Source of the DNA: Notamacropus eugenii
Taxonomy: Eukaryota > Chordata > Mammalia > Diprotodontia > Macropodidae
Direction of reading: 5' to 3'
DNA: 64,000 bases
Assembly: GCF_028372415.1 (NCBI RefSeq)
Contig: NC_092872.1
Span: forward strand, 394,782,853-394,846,852
Shown here piece by piece: positions 11,891 to 22,339 of the stretch; within the stretch, counting starts at the first letter, position 1; the number at the start of each line of letters is the position of its first letter. The translations under genes and the position numbers were made by a program. The notes below the pieces were generated by a model. The model ran no database searches, was not told the origin of the DNA, and was given only the letters and a program-made list of their open reading frames with translations.

Positions 11891-14555
11891 TAACTGAAAA
11901 ATCAAAAAGTAGTGAAACTCATATACGTGAAATTATCAGTTTTGGTCTTACAGGGGAAATATGATATAACATATTTCATTCTTTTCAACAGAGTCCTTGG
12001 GACCTAGCGTGCTGAGTGATGCATATGCTATCAAATACATTTGGTAGCTTTGCTAAATTCTTTTACTTTTTAGAAAAGAGGGTCTAATGAATTTGTTTGA
12101 GAGGAAGAGATGTATGTCAGAAAAGAGTAACAACTTACTGATAATCTTCTCACATTTTGTTCCTTTTTGTGACTAAGCACATATTTGTTACATAATTGGC
12201 AAGATTTAAAGTGCAGTCTGTGGCCATGGAATCTTGGCAAAGTTGATCTTCTACTAATTAATACTGTTTTCTAATCAGCTACCAGCAAATACCATAATTT
12301 CAATAAATATCATTTCTTGTAATTATAGGTTTGTTGTTTAATTCATTTTACTCAGATGTTTTAGTGGGGAAAAATCATGAAACAACATAAAACAAGCTTA
12401 TACCAGGTATAAATTTATATACGCAAAGCTTCTCAAAAACTCGGTATTACCAGACACTAATACTTTAAAAAAATACTGTTACTGTCAAAATTTCAGAGCT
12501 GCAGAGTTTGATGTATCTAATTTTCAAAAGTAGAATTATTGAGCTAAATTACTGAGCCGATGACTATAGATCCTAATTAGAAATGGGAGAAAGCTGGGCC
12601 ACTGGAAATATTTTTTTCTGAGTTTCCAACAGAAAATATTTATCTGCCATTCCAAAACAGTTTTTATATGAAGAAAACTTTGAAGATATATAAAATCACC
12701 ATAATTTAGGATTCAAGACCATTTTTTTTCTGACAAGAGACTTGGGGATAAAATGGCTTATTGGTATAATATGTATTTCCTAGCAGAAGAAATTAAACTA
12801 ATTAGATAGTGACCAATCCCCCAACAAGGCACCTTGCTAAAATCTTCATTTGGCAATGGTTATTTTATTCCATTTCCATTTCTGAACTCACAGAATTAAG
12901 AGGAAGCACTTCAGAATGACTGAATGGTACATGAAGCTCATGAAGTTCTCCTTTCTCTTCCTTTATATCCCATCTTTGCTCACCTATCTCCACTTCTTGA
13001 ACCTTTTAAGGCATTCTTTCTGGCAGGCTCCAAAGATGGCAAGCAGACACCCCAGCCTACTCCACCTCTCCCTCATAACTGCCTGTTTTTGAATAAAAAT
13101 ACATTTGTATCTACCAAATTTATAGAAAAAAAGTGAAAATGATTATTATAAATAACTTTGAGTTAATTTTGACATACTGGATATTTAATCTATGGAATCA
13201 TGTGTGAATATAGGCAATCCTTGATACCCAATTTCCTCTTCTTTCTCCTGAGGATACATAATAACAATCAATAGAAACACTAATCAAATGCAATCTGTGA
13301 TTAGTTGACTTTTCAGATTTAAATTTGAAAGCATAGAGTTCCAGTTTGACAAATGTTCTCACTAAAGCAGGCATGGGTACAACTAACAATTTTCCGAAAA
13401 TCCTTCTGGCTCAATTCCTTGCATGTCAAATATGTTCTTTTGCAAATTATTATTATTATTTTTGCAATATAGTATGACATAATCTGCACTCTTTATTGAA
13501 CTTTTGTATCTTCTTCCAAATTTTCATGAGGATGTGATCCTATTCGTATTCTCATACATTTGCAAATTTTCCTCTGATTCTTGGGGGCTGTTTAGTTGAA
13601 TATGCATGAACTGTAAGCTGAAAGAAAGGACTCCCTTTTTTCCCCCAGGAACCTAAAAGAACTTTCAAACACAAACTTCCATAAAGCTATAATTCAGATT
13701 TACACAAAATGCTAATTAGCTCACAAAAAAACACTTGTCACATATGCTTCTGATTTGTGCCTTTATATATGCATAGATAATAGATAGCCATTTTTCATGC
13801 TGAATATTGTTCTTTGCTCAAATACAAATGGAAATAAAATATATAATCACAGACTTCAATGCTCAGTGTAATTCAACAGCTGAAAGGATAATACTAATTT
13901 TTTCTTCAGGTTGGTTCAGAATATAAATTGAAAGAGGCTTAGTAGAACTCATACTTCAACTGGTCTTGCTTATTCCCAGTGCAACCTTGAAATAAATTTA
14001 TTGTTTTTCATTTATACTTAAGGTCAGATGAAAGATAAGTTAGGATCTATTGCACTGGCTGTAACAACCAATAAAATATTTCATAGTTGTCTGGGGAATA
14101 CCTAGTAGCTAATCAGAATCAGCAGGAAACACTTGTCTTTTTCAGAGGTTACTAGTCTGTACTACATACATTCTCTGTGGATGAGTAGGAAAGATTTTTT
14201 TTTCCTAACTCTATAGCTGAATTTGGAATTAAAGAAGTAAAATGACAGAATATTTTATGAATTCCATTAGATGTACTACCTAGTCAACTGGAGAAAGGTA
14301 GAACAGATTTTAAATGTAAAAATGCTACTTTCACTTACAAAATGTCTAATACACTTGTCCCTCTACATGGATGACTTTAGCAACAAAGAGCTACTTGAAA
14401 AATAGATCTCACTTATTTGGGCAGACACACATATGTGGAGAATACTTTATTGGTACCATCTGTATTCTATTTTAACTCTTGAAATGGAAGACATTCACAT
14501 ATGAGGTTGATACCATAACATGTCAATTGCTTTCCTCTAAATTGATAATGTCTAC
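11891..14555. other. Unassigned non-coding sequence
   Basis: About 2.7 kb of AT-rich sequence has no gene or repeat family that I recognise. A short TTA run lies at 13,447-13,460. An open frame at 12,924-13,136 has no known motif. Confidence 0.5.
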
Positions 14556-15200
14556 ATAGGATATACATTTCTTTCAAAAATAAATTGGAATTCATTTTCA
14601 TTCTAAAAATCTTTAAAGCTCTTAACATAACTGGAGACAACTTGAAGCACTGCAAAACTACCAGACTAAAATACGAAAACATATTTCAGCTATATCCTCA
14701 AATTAAGGATTTAATTGGGGGATGATCCTTGTTTGGGTATACATATTCAGAAAGTGCAAATTGGAATATCTGTCTTCAGAATGCAGATTTGGGCTTAGGC
14801 TCTATTTCTAATTAAATCCCTTTGTCATCATCTACACCTGTGAAAGTTGTAATGCAAGCAGTTATAAATGGAAAAACCAAATTCTAATAAAAGTAGTAAG
14901 CTGCAGTTTGAAAATATGCCACTTACCTTATGAATCTATATTAATCTAAAGACAGTTAATTTTACCAAATATAAATTCAATTCTTATTTTTCTAGGTTAG
15001 CTTCACATTTTTGGAGTGTCACAAACAATAAAAACTTAATAAAATTATCTAAAACCAAAACTGTGTCCATCTCTGTAATTATGTACATGTTAAGTAATAG
15101 GAAGGCAATGAATTGTGTGCCTGTCATCAAAAGACTGACCTAATCTAAGTCAGTTGACACTAAAGATGAGTCATAAAGAAAATTATTGAGTTCGAATAGC
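14556..15200 (+). repeat. Left arm of diverged ~600-bp inverted repeat
   Basis: This segment matches the reverse complement of 17,515-18,120 along almost its whole length. Anchors in order are 'gataactggagac'-like at 14,627-14,640, 'taattgggggatgat' at 14,711-14,725, 'gtttgggtatacatattca' at 14,731-14,749, 'cacctgtgaaagttgtaat' at 14,835-14,853, 'taataaaatt' near 15,038 and 'attgtgtg' near 15,112. By eye the best blocks are above 90% identical and the rest much lower. I do not recognise the family. Confidence 0.8.
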
Positions 15201-15279
15201 TCCATGAAGAAATCTAGGGGCAGATGTTCATAGTGCAGACATTAACGAAAGGGTAATACTTGAATCCATGAAATAATAA

Positions 15280-15312
15280 AGCCTGTGTGTGTGTGTATGC
15301 ATATATGTATAT
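15280..15312 (+). repeat. (TG)n/TA simple repeat
   Basis: Short TG dinucleotides pass into 'atgcatatatgtatat'. Confidence 0.8.
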
Positions 15313-15314
15313 TG

Positions 15315-15585
15315 GGACAGGTTGGAAGGTTGCACAGTGTATAGAATGCCAGACCTAGAGTCAGGAAACCTCATCTTCTTGAGTTCAAATGTGGCCTCAG
15401 ATGCCTAGTAGCCTAGTAGTCCAGCAACCCTGGACAACTCCCTTAACCTTGTTTGCCCCAGTTTCCTTGTCTGAAAAAAATGAACTGGAAAAGAAAATGG
15501 CAAAACAACTCCAGTATCTTTGACAAGAAAACTCCAAATGCAGTTGTGAAGGGTCAGACACTGAAATGACTAAATAGCATTTTGT
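15315..15585 (+). mobile_element. tRNA-headed CORE-SINE (marsupial type)
   Basis: A tRNA-like head with 'gttcaaatgtggcctcagat' is followed by 'agtttccttgtctg', then the family-specific tail with 'actccagtatctttgacaag' and 'ctgaaatgac'. The same order is seen at 32.0, 42.8 and (antisense) 50.3 kb. The A/B boxes are degraded, and I do not call it a tRNA gene. Confidence 0.88.
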
Positions 15586-15664
15586 GTAACCATCATACAC
15601 ACACACATTCATTGTATGTATATCTAACTATCATCTATCTATCTACATCTGTGTGAATATGTGT

Positions 15665-15778
15665 GTATATATATTCTGTTAGGGATATGGAGTGAACACA
15701 TAATAAAATACACCAAAAAACCCCAAGATAATTCTTGTGGGGAAATAGTAGTAGCTTAAAGTAACCATCACCTTAACA
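15665..15778 (+). repeat. Unrecognised motif copy B
   Basis: It contains the core 'gataattcttgtggggaaat' followed by 'agtagtagcttaaagtaacc' and 'atcacctt'. Copies C, D and E1 show the same order. TA/CA repeats lie on both sides. Confidence 0.65.
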
Positions 15779-15884
15779 TATATACATATATGTTAAATAT
15801 AACAATTGTGTGTTCATATTTATACAAATATTATATATGTATGTATAAACAAAGATTATATATATATGTATGTATATATACATA
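15779..15884 (+). repeat. TA-rich simple repeat
   Basis: Imperfect TATA and TATG units lie between motif copies B and C. Confidence 0.85.
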
Positions 15885-15885
15885 T

Positions 15886-15953
15886 GTGTGGTAATTTCTG
15901 TGGGAAAACACTAGTAGCTGAGAGAAGGTAACATCATGTTATGTCACTTTTTC
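15886..15953 (+). repeat. Unrecognised motif copy C
   Basis: The core reads 'ggtaatttctgtgggaaaac', then 'actagtagctgagagaaggt', then 'tatgtcactttttc'. It pairs with copy D, which lies in the opposite orientation about 110 bases away. Confidence 0.7.
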
Positions 15954-16064
15954 TTAATAGAAGCATCATGAATAATATATATATATAACATGAAAAAGTG
16001 AATTATAAATGAAATGAAAGTAAAATGTATGAAAAATGTAGTTATATAAATGTACATTACAAAC

Positions 16065-16200
16065 ATATGCATGAAAGAGTGACACAAGGTGGTGATTACT
16101 TTCAGCAAACTACTAATGTATCCCCATGCAAATTACTTCGTTGTTCTTGTTTTTTAATTTCCATGGTTTTCTTTCAATTCTCCAACAGAATTTGTGTATA
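16065..16200 (-). repeat. Unrecognised motif copy D
   Basis: On the minus strand it reads 'attctgttggagaat', then 'gaagtaatttgcatggggat', then 'attagtagtttgctgaaagt', then 'gtgtcactctttc'. This is the same order as copy E1 at 18.2-18.33 kb. Confidence 0.7.
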
Positions 16201-16265
16201 TACACACACACGTACTTACACACACACAAACACATACACATATATATTTATATGTATGCATATCT
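16196..16265 (+). repeat. TA/CA simple repeat
   Basis: Imperfect CACA and TATA units follow copy D. Confidence 0.85.
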
Positions 16266-16549
16266 GTCTATCTAATTGTTACCACAGATTCAAAGATTGT
16301 CATTTTGTCAGTGCTTGCACTATCTCCATCTCTGTGGATTTTTAATAGTATTTTATTTTTTTCTAATAAGACATAAAGACAATTTTTTAACATTCATTTA
16401 AAAAAACAAATTAAAAAATCTCTTTCCCTAAGTCAGTAAGCTGTTTGATATAGGTTATGTATGTATGTACAATCATGAAAAATATAGTTCCCAACAGCCA
16501 TAGTGCATGAGGATTTTTTTTGTTGGACTTAGAATTTCACTGCAATGCA

Positions 16550-16890
16550 AGGACTTAAAAAATACCCAGTGGTCTCTTAAGGCAAAATGCCTTCCACATC
16601 CAGAGAAAGAACTATGGAATTCAGTTGCAGATTGTAGCAGATCATTTTCTTTTGTATTACGTTTTGGTTTCTTATATGATCTTTCCCCTTTGTTTTAATT
16701 CTTCTATACAACATGACTATGGTGAAAATGTATTTAATAGGAATGTATGTGTAGAACCTCTATAAAATTGTATGCCATCTCAGGGAGGGAGGAGGAGGGA
16801 GGGAAAGAAACAATCTAGGTTGCATGGTAGTGATTGTGGAACATTGAAAATAAATTAAAAAATAAATTAAAAAAAATATATATATATATA
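16550..16890 (+). mobile_element. L1 3' UTR fragment, sense
   Basis: It has the L1 3' UTR landmarks 'gccttccacatccagagaaa', 'acaacatgactatggtgaaa' and 'tgtatgtgtagaacctctat', followed by a G/A-rich block and an A-rich tail that passes into (TA)n at 16,875-16,898. It is strongly 5'-truncated. Confidence 0.88.
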
Positions 16891-16895
16891 TATAT

Positions 16896-17490
16896 ATTTT
16901 CACATTAGTCATATTGTGGAAAAAAAAAAAAACAGGCCAAAAGAATCACACCCATTAAAGTTCAAATAGTGTTTTGATCTCTATTCAGGTTCCATCAGTC
17001 TTTTCTCTGGATATGGGTAGCATTTTGCATCACAAGTCCTTTGGAATTTTCTTGGAGCATTGCATTGTTGAGAAGAGCTAAGTCATTCATAGTTGATCAT
17101 TGCAAAGTATTGCTGATACCGTGTACAATGTTCCAGTTTGCTTGCTTCGCTTTACATCAGTTCATGTAAGACTTTCCAGGTTTTTTCTGAAATTTTCCTG
17201 TTCCTCATTTCTTATAGCAGAATAGTATTCCATTACATTCAAATACATTAGTTTTTCCAGTCATTCTCCAAATAATGGAAATCTCCTCAAATTCCAATTC
17301 TTTGCTACCACAAAGAGTTGCTATAAATATTTTTGTACATGCATGACCTTTTCCTCTTTTCTTTTCTTTTGTGATTAGGATACAGATCTAATAGTACTAT
17401 TACTGAGATCAAAGGGTATGCAGTTTTATAATCCTTTGTGTATAATTCCAAATTGCTCTCCAGAATGGTTGGATCATTTCATGAGTCCTC
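16896..17490 (-). mobile_element. L1 3' end, antisense, tail to tail with the previous copy
   Basis: The minus-strand sequence covers the end of ORF2 ('gatccaaccattctggagag' at the right) and part of the 3' UTR. It stops at '...gactaatgtgaaaatata', about 150 bases short of a normal 3' end. The missing end and the TA repeat at the junction suggest a deletion or repeat-mediated join. Confidence 0.85.
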
Positions 17491-17514
17491 TGTGGATTTC
17501 ATTATAAACTAAAG

Positions 17515-18120
17515 AACACTTTTATCGGTGTCCAATAATTTGGCATCACCTGATTTTAAACTAGACCTGTCTTTGGATGATAGACACACAATCCATCACC
17601 TGCCTCATATTCATCATCCTGTGATTACAAAGGTCATAATTTTCAGTTTATATGATTTTATTAAAATTTTGTTTTGTTTGCTAATCCAAAAGTATTAAAC
17701 TAAACTAGATAAATAAGGAAGGAGTGTGCTTGATAAAATTAAGTATTCATAAAATCCATATAGTAAGTAGTATGTTTGCAAATTATAGGTTTCGACTTTT
17801 TTTATATTAGAAATGTTTCTCCCCCCATTTGTAACTGGTTGGATTACAACTTTCACAGGTGCAGATGATGACAAAGTGATTTACATAGAAAGTAAAGTCA
17901 AAGCCCAAATCAGCATTCTGAACGAAGACATTGCAATTTGCACTTTTTGAATATGTATACCCAAACAAAAATCATCCCCCAATTAAATACTAGGATTGAG
18001 GATATAGTTTCACCTTTTTGTCTGGTAGTTTGCAAATGCTTCAAGTCTCCAGTTATGTCAAGAGTTTTACAGATTTCTTGAATGAAAATGAACTCCAATT
18101 TACTTTGAAAAGAGGCATAT
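17515..18120 (-). repeat. Right arm of diverged ~600-bp inverted repeat
   Basis: The reverse complement aligns with 14,556-15,200. The left edge abuts the antisense L1, which may have inserted next to or into this copy. The right edge meets GATA/TACA simple repeats at about 18,121-18,190. Confidence 0.8.
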
Positions 18121-18195
18121 CTATATCTATCTATTTGTGCACATACACACATACAAGTGTACATATATACCACACATCTAGCCATCTATCTCTCT
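18121..18195 (+). repeat. TATC/TACA simple repeat
   Basis: Short imperfect TATC and CACA units separate the inverted-repeat arm from motif copy E1. Confidence 0.8.
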
Positions 18196-18199
18196 GTGC

Positions 18200-18330
18200 C
18201 AAAGTGACATAAAAATGACAGTTACTTTCAGTAACTAGTAGCGTCTTTCTCCCCACCCCCACAGATTACCTTATATTAGTTTTTTATTTCCTTACAAGTG
18301 GATATAACATTTCTCCAACAGAATATAATT
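18200..18330 (-). repeat. Unrecognised motif copy E1
   Basis: On the minus strand it reads 'attctgttggagaaatg', then 'ggtaatctgtgggggtgggg', then 'ctactagttactgaaagtaa', then 'tatgtcacttt'. Its right part overlaps what looks like the 3' end of an L2 on the plus strand. Confidence 0.65.
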
Positions 18331-18425
18331 CCCTAAGTACAGAAACAGTTTTACTTTTGTCTTTGGATCCTCAAAACCTACTAGGGTGCCTGATATTCAT
18401 TAAGGCATTCAATCTAGCTTAGTCT
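18290..18425 (+). mobile_element. L2 3' end relic
   Basis: It shows the L2 tail pattern: a cysteine-poor pyrimidine stretch, 'aacagaatataattccctaa', 'gttttacttttgtctttgga', then 'gggtgcctgatattcattaa'. Strongly diverged. Confidence 0.65.
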
Positions 18426-19264
18426 AAATAATATTCCCTTAGAAGGTTGCAAGTGACAGGCAAGTAAAACATCCACTCTTACTTTGAGCACCATCTTCCT
18501 TAATACTCTGATGGGAATTACCTTCAACCCAGAGGACAAAAGACATGTAGCAGTGACCCACAAAGCCTCACCTCTGCTTGCAGTTCAATTCCCAGTGCCA
18601 TTAGTCATCGGAGAAATAATTATGAAGAGTGGTACACCTTCTTCATCAGCACCAGCAACTGCTAACCAACAGGAGTCATAGGAGACCTTGAAGAGACAGA
18701 AACCCCTAGACCACTAGTTCTCACACCCTTACAGCTATCATGTGAGGAAGTAACTCCTATGGGGACCTATTCTAACTTATGAATTATTAACAAACTCCAT
18801 ACAAAAGGCAGTCAAGAAAACTTAACAAAAGCATCTGGAACTTTTGAGGTAATTAAAGGATGCAGTATGTACCAGACCAGGTAAACCCTCCATCTTAACT
18901 ACTTATCTTGCTTTATAACTTGATGAAGGCAGCCCAGGACCCTGGACCTAAGAACCTTGGGAATACATTACTTCCAGTCCACTACCCTTAGGCATCAGTC
19001 TAGGAAGCACAACCTGTGGAGGGAGAGTCTAGCAAATTCTCCTTCAATTACTGAAGACCAGAAAGAAAATTTCTTGCCACCAAAGTCCTAGTTACTGTCA
19101 AATAATTTAATGTCAGAAACAAAAATAATTTTATCAGTGCAAATAACATTAAGAAAGTAATGTTAACTACTCATTTATTTTTCGATTTTTTCATTTCTTA
19201 TTTGTTTATTTATTACTGTTGCAGCCTAAGGACCCTGGGGACCTTTCATCTGACTTAAAGATGA
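18426..19264. other. Unassigned sequence with a short unexplained open frame
   Basis: An open stretch at 18,481-18,681 encodes about 66 residues ending 'SSSAPATANQQES', with no domain I recognise and no ATG at its front. There is no nearby promoter, splice pattern or poly-A tail that I can support. I see no other feature in this stretch. Confidence 0.4.
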
Positions 19265-19410
19265 AACCTGCATATGTGTCATCTCCTCCATTAGAATGTC
19301 AGTTTATTGAGAATAGAGAGTCTTTCTTTTATATATTTATTTCCAATGCCTGGCACAATGAATTATACAAAGCAACCACTTAATAAATTCAATCAGTCAT
19401 TCACTTCAAA
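19265..19410 (+). mobile_element. L2 3' end relic
   Basis: The pattern 'ccattagaatgtcagtttat', then 'ccaatgcctggcacaatg', then 'aaccacttaataaattcaat' matches the L2 3' UTR seen elsewhere in the window. Confidence 0.8.
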
Positions 19411-19564
19411 AATTTCTGCTCATTGATGATTGATTGAAAGATGATGTTATAATTCCATGTAGAGTATTATGTAAACATAAGAAATTCTTCAGTACAGGTT
19501 CTACCAGTTCAAGGTAAAATATTGTTTTCTTTTGTTTTCCTTTGGCATCCAAGGGGGCAGAGAA

Positions 19565-19811
19565 CAAGCATTTATATAGTGCTGAGTATGTACCAGACAT
19601 CATTTTAAGTGCTTTAAAAATCTTATCTCATTTAATCCTCACAACAACCCTGTGAGGAAGTGGCTGTTATGATCTTCATTTTATGGTTGAAAAAACTGAG
19701 GCAGACAGAGGTTAAGTGACTTGTCCAGGGTCACAGCTAGTAGCAACATTTGAACTTGAGTGTTCCTGACTTCACATCTAGAACTCTATCCAATGTGCCA
19801 CCTAGCTTCCA
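19565..19811 (-). mobile_element. MIR-type CORE-SINE
   Basis: Antisense landmarks are 'tcatttaatcctcacaacaa', 'gaggcagacagaggttaagt', 'gacttgtccagggtcacagc' and a terminal 'gccacctagcttcc'. This is one of the best preserved copies. Confidence 0.9.
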
Positions 19812-19834
19812 ATGTACCAGCATTTCCTATGATT

Positions 19835-20030
19835 ATAGAGTTTTAGAGCTAGGATATATCTTAGATACCATTAAGTGCAATTTCATGTTTGTATAAGTTA
19901 GTAAAAAGTGAACCACAGAAATATGAAATTCTATGCCCTAAGACAAAGAATAATTAGCAGCAAAGCTTTGATTAGAACCTACGTCTACTGACTATCATTA
20001 TTTTTTGTATTCTTAACTATAATATACCAA
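19835..20030 (-). mobile_element. MIR3-type SINE relic
   Basis: It shows antisense 'gattatagagttttagagct' and a later 'gattagaacctacgtctact'. Diverged but in the expected order. Confidence 0.65.
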
Positions 20031-21074
20031 GCTCAACCATACTCAGCTGATGAGACCTAGAAATTATCTAGCCCACTGTCCCAGAGACTGCTTTGATAAT
20101 CTATAACCAGACAATAGTTCTACTACTCCAGAGACCTCTCATAGCACCCTAGAGATCCAGACACTATCCCACCCTATTCTAGAATTTTCTCTACCTAACA
20201 CCCAGAGCCTGGTTTGATAGAAAGAGAAAATTTAGGTAAAAGCTTATCTCATGCAATTTATGACCCAGCTGAAACTTCAAATGAGTGTCACTCTCCTGAG
20301 AAATTCTAGTAGTCTGCCTTCATTTCCAGACAGAGGAGGTTTCACTCAGGTTTTAAACTGAAACTCAAAAAAAGCTTTTGAGATATTTCCCATTATAAAT
20401 TATAAGGCATGAAATAGCACAATTCCTCCTAAATTAGCTCTATTAATCTCTACCTTCAGCAAACTGAATCAGCCCTATCCACACTGCTCCCCCACCCCCA
20501 AGAAACAAACCATTCTGTAGTACAAGATAGAGAATCTAAGGATTTGACTTGCTTAGCCAATTGAATGATCTAATTGGATGAGCATCATTAAGCATTTTAG
20601 AATTCATAATTATTATGGCTTCTCTGCTGGGTGACTCTTTCTTCTGTTCAAAGCTTGTTATAAAAACCAAATTCATTCTCTTATCCGCTTGATCTCTATT
20701 TCCAGCTACTGCACGGGACCACTATTGTTGAAAATGCTGGAGTCAAGAGCACATTGATCTCTCATAGTGGAAGCAATTTCCTGTTTTCAAAAACTTGTAA
20801 TGAGATAAAAAAATACAAACAAATCTAATATATCCACACAGGAGATTATGGAATTGGATACAGGCAGACAAGCTGGTGTTGAAGCTGTTATCCCTTCTGT
20901 AACTTTCTGGTGCTCATTTGCCATTGTGGTTCTTGGCAGGGATAGAGGATGGAAAGGGAAATAACATTGTTCTTCAGAACATAAACAGGGAATTGAGGCA
21001 TACAATGAGTCATTGATGAAGGCCTGCTATGTCATGTTTATTTTAAGACTTACCTTTGGGAAATGGAATTTTAT
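20031..21074. other. Unassigned non-coding sequence
   Basis: No gene and no named repeat is recognised. A C-rich spot lies near 20,488-20,502. Confidence 0.5.
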
Positions 21075-21285
21075 CTTTGAAAGAGCACAATGGACCTTAA
21101 GATCTGGGTTCAAGTATGAGATTTGATGATTGCTAGCTGTGTGACTTTGACTACCTCACTTGACCTCTCTGAGTCTTAGTGTCTTAATTCTATATGACTA
21201 AGAAAATAACACTTGCACTACCTAGTCTATGAAGCTGTGAGGAAAGCGCTTGGCTAAATTTCACTAAAACACTATTGTTATTTCA
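21075..21285 (+). mobile_element. MIR-type SINE relic
   Basis: Sense landmarks are 'agatctgggttcaagtatga', 'gctagctgtgtgactttgac', 'cacttgacctctctgagtct' and 'gaagctgtgaggaaagcgct'. Confidence 0.8.
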
Positions 21286-22339
21286 TGTTAATGAACATTG
21301 CTAAGACTAGAGATTTTTCTCTTGGGGCAAATTACTTGATAGGTGAGAGAAAGGCTATGCATCAGGCACAGTTACATTGAGAGAAGGGAAGGTTCAACCC
21401 CAGAAAGTCAGACTAATTTATATAGACACTTATCCCAGGAACTCAGAAGATATTCTGCTTAACTGAAGTTCGACTTTCTGACCACTATCTCCTATCCTTA
21501 CCACTATCGCACAATGAATTTCCTTTTGATTGACCCTATGTCCATAGGTTTTGTTTTGTTTTAACCCTTCAGATTTCCTTATTTCCAACCACTTGTAAAA
21601 TTTTCCCATTTGCCTCCTTAATTGTCTTGACCCCATTGCCAGCTATTTCCACTATGTACCATTCTGATTAACCCTTTGACTTGCTAATTACAATCACTAT
21701 TCAATCCTACTTCTCCTATCATACTTCTGAGCTAATGGGAACTAGAAAGACAATTCATGGAACTTGACTAATTAAGTTCATTCTAAATGTTTGCAGTCTA
21801 AATTCTAAATTTTATTGAGTCCTCATAGCTACAAGGCAGTCTTCATTCATCAGGGGTGAATCTGCACCCCTAAGGCTACATGTGAACCTCTATCTCCTCA
21901 GGTGAGACCCTTTGACTAAATGCAAACTTTACAGAACAAATCATTTTATTAAGGGGATAATCAATCATTTCCTTTCTTTCCTTCATCCTTAGTCTCCCTT
22001 TCTCTTATTAATTCACAATATTTCTAAAATCAATATTCAAATTTGTCCTGCTATTTTTTTAAATGTTGTCAAACCTGAAACTCTGATGTCAACTCTCAAG
22101 CTAACACGGAAGTTCATTCTTCCCCTGGACTGCCATACACATACATACAGACACATACACAGAGACATACGATCACACACACAGACATGCAAATATATAC
22201 ACACAAGGATACAGTGGTATGTATCTCTGTATAATCTGAGAGAGGAAGTGATAAAATTACAAAACAAAAAAAATAAATCATGACAAAGATCAAATAAATT
22301 ATCAGATCCTACTAGATACAATTATATGTTAGTAAAACA
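21286..22339. other. Unassigned sequence with a CA-rich patch
   Basis: No gene is seen. A degenerate CACA/ACAT repeat lies at about 22,133-22,205 and generates spurious frames on both strands. Confidence 0.5.

Noticed and set aside
16550..17490. A twin-priming inversion of one L1
   Set aside because: The order is wrong (poly-A-bearing sense part on the left, antisense part on the right), and no shared TSD was found.
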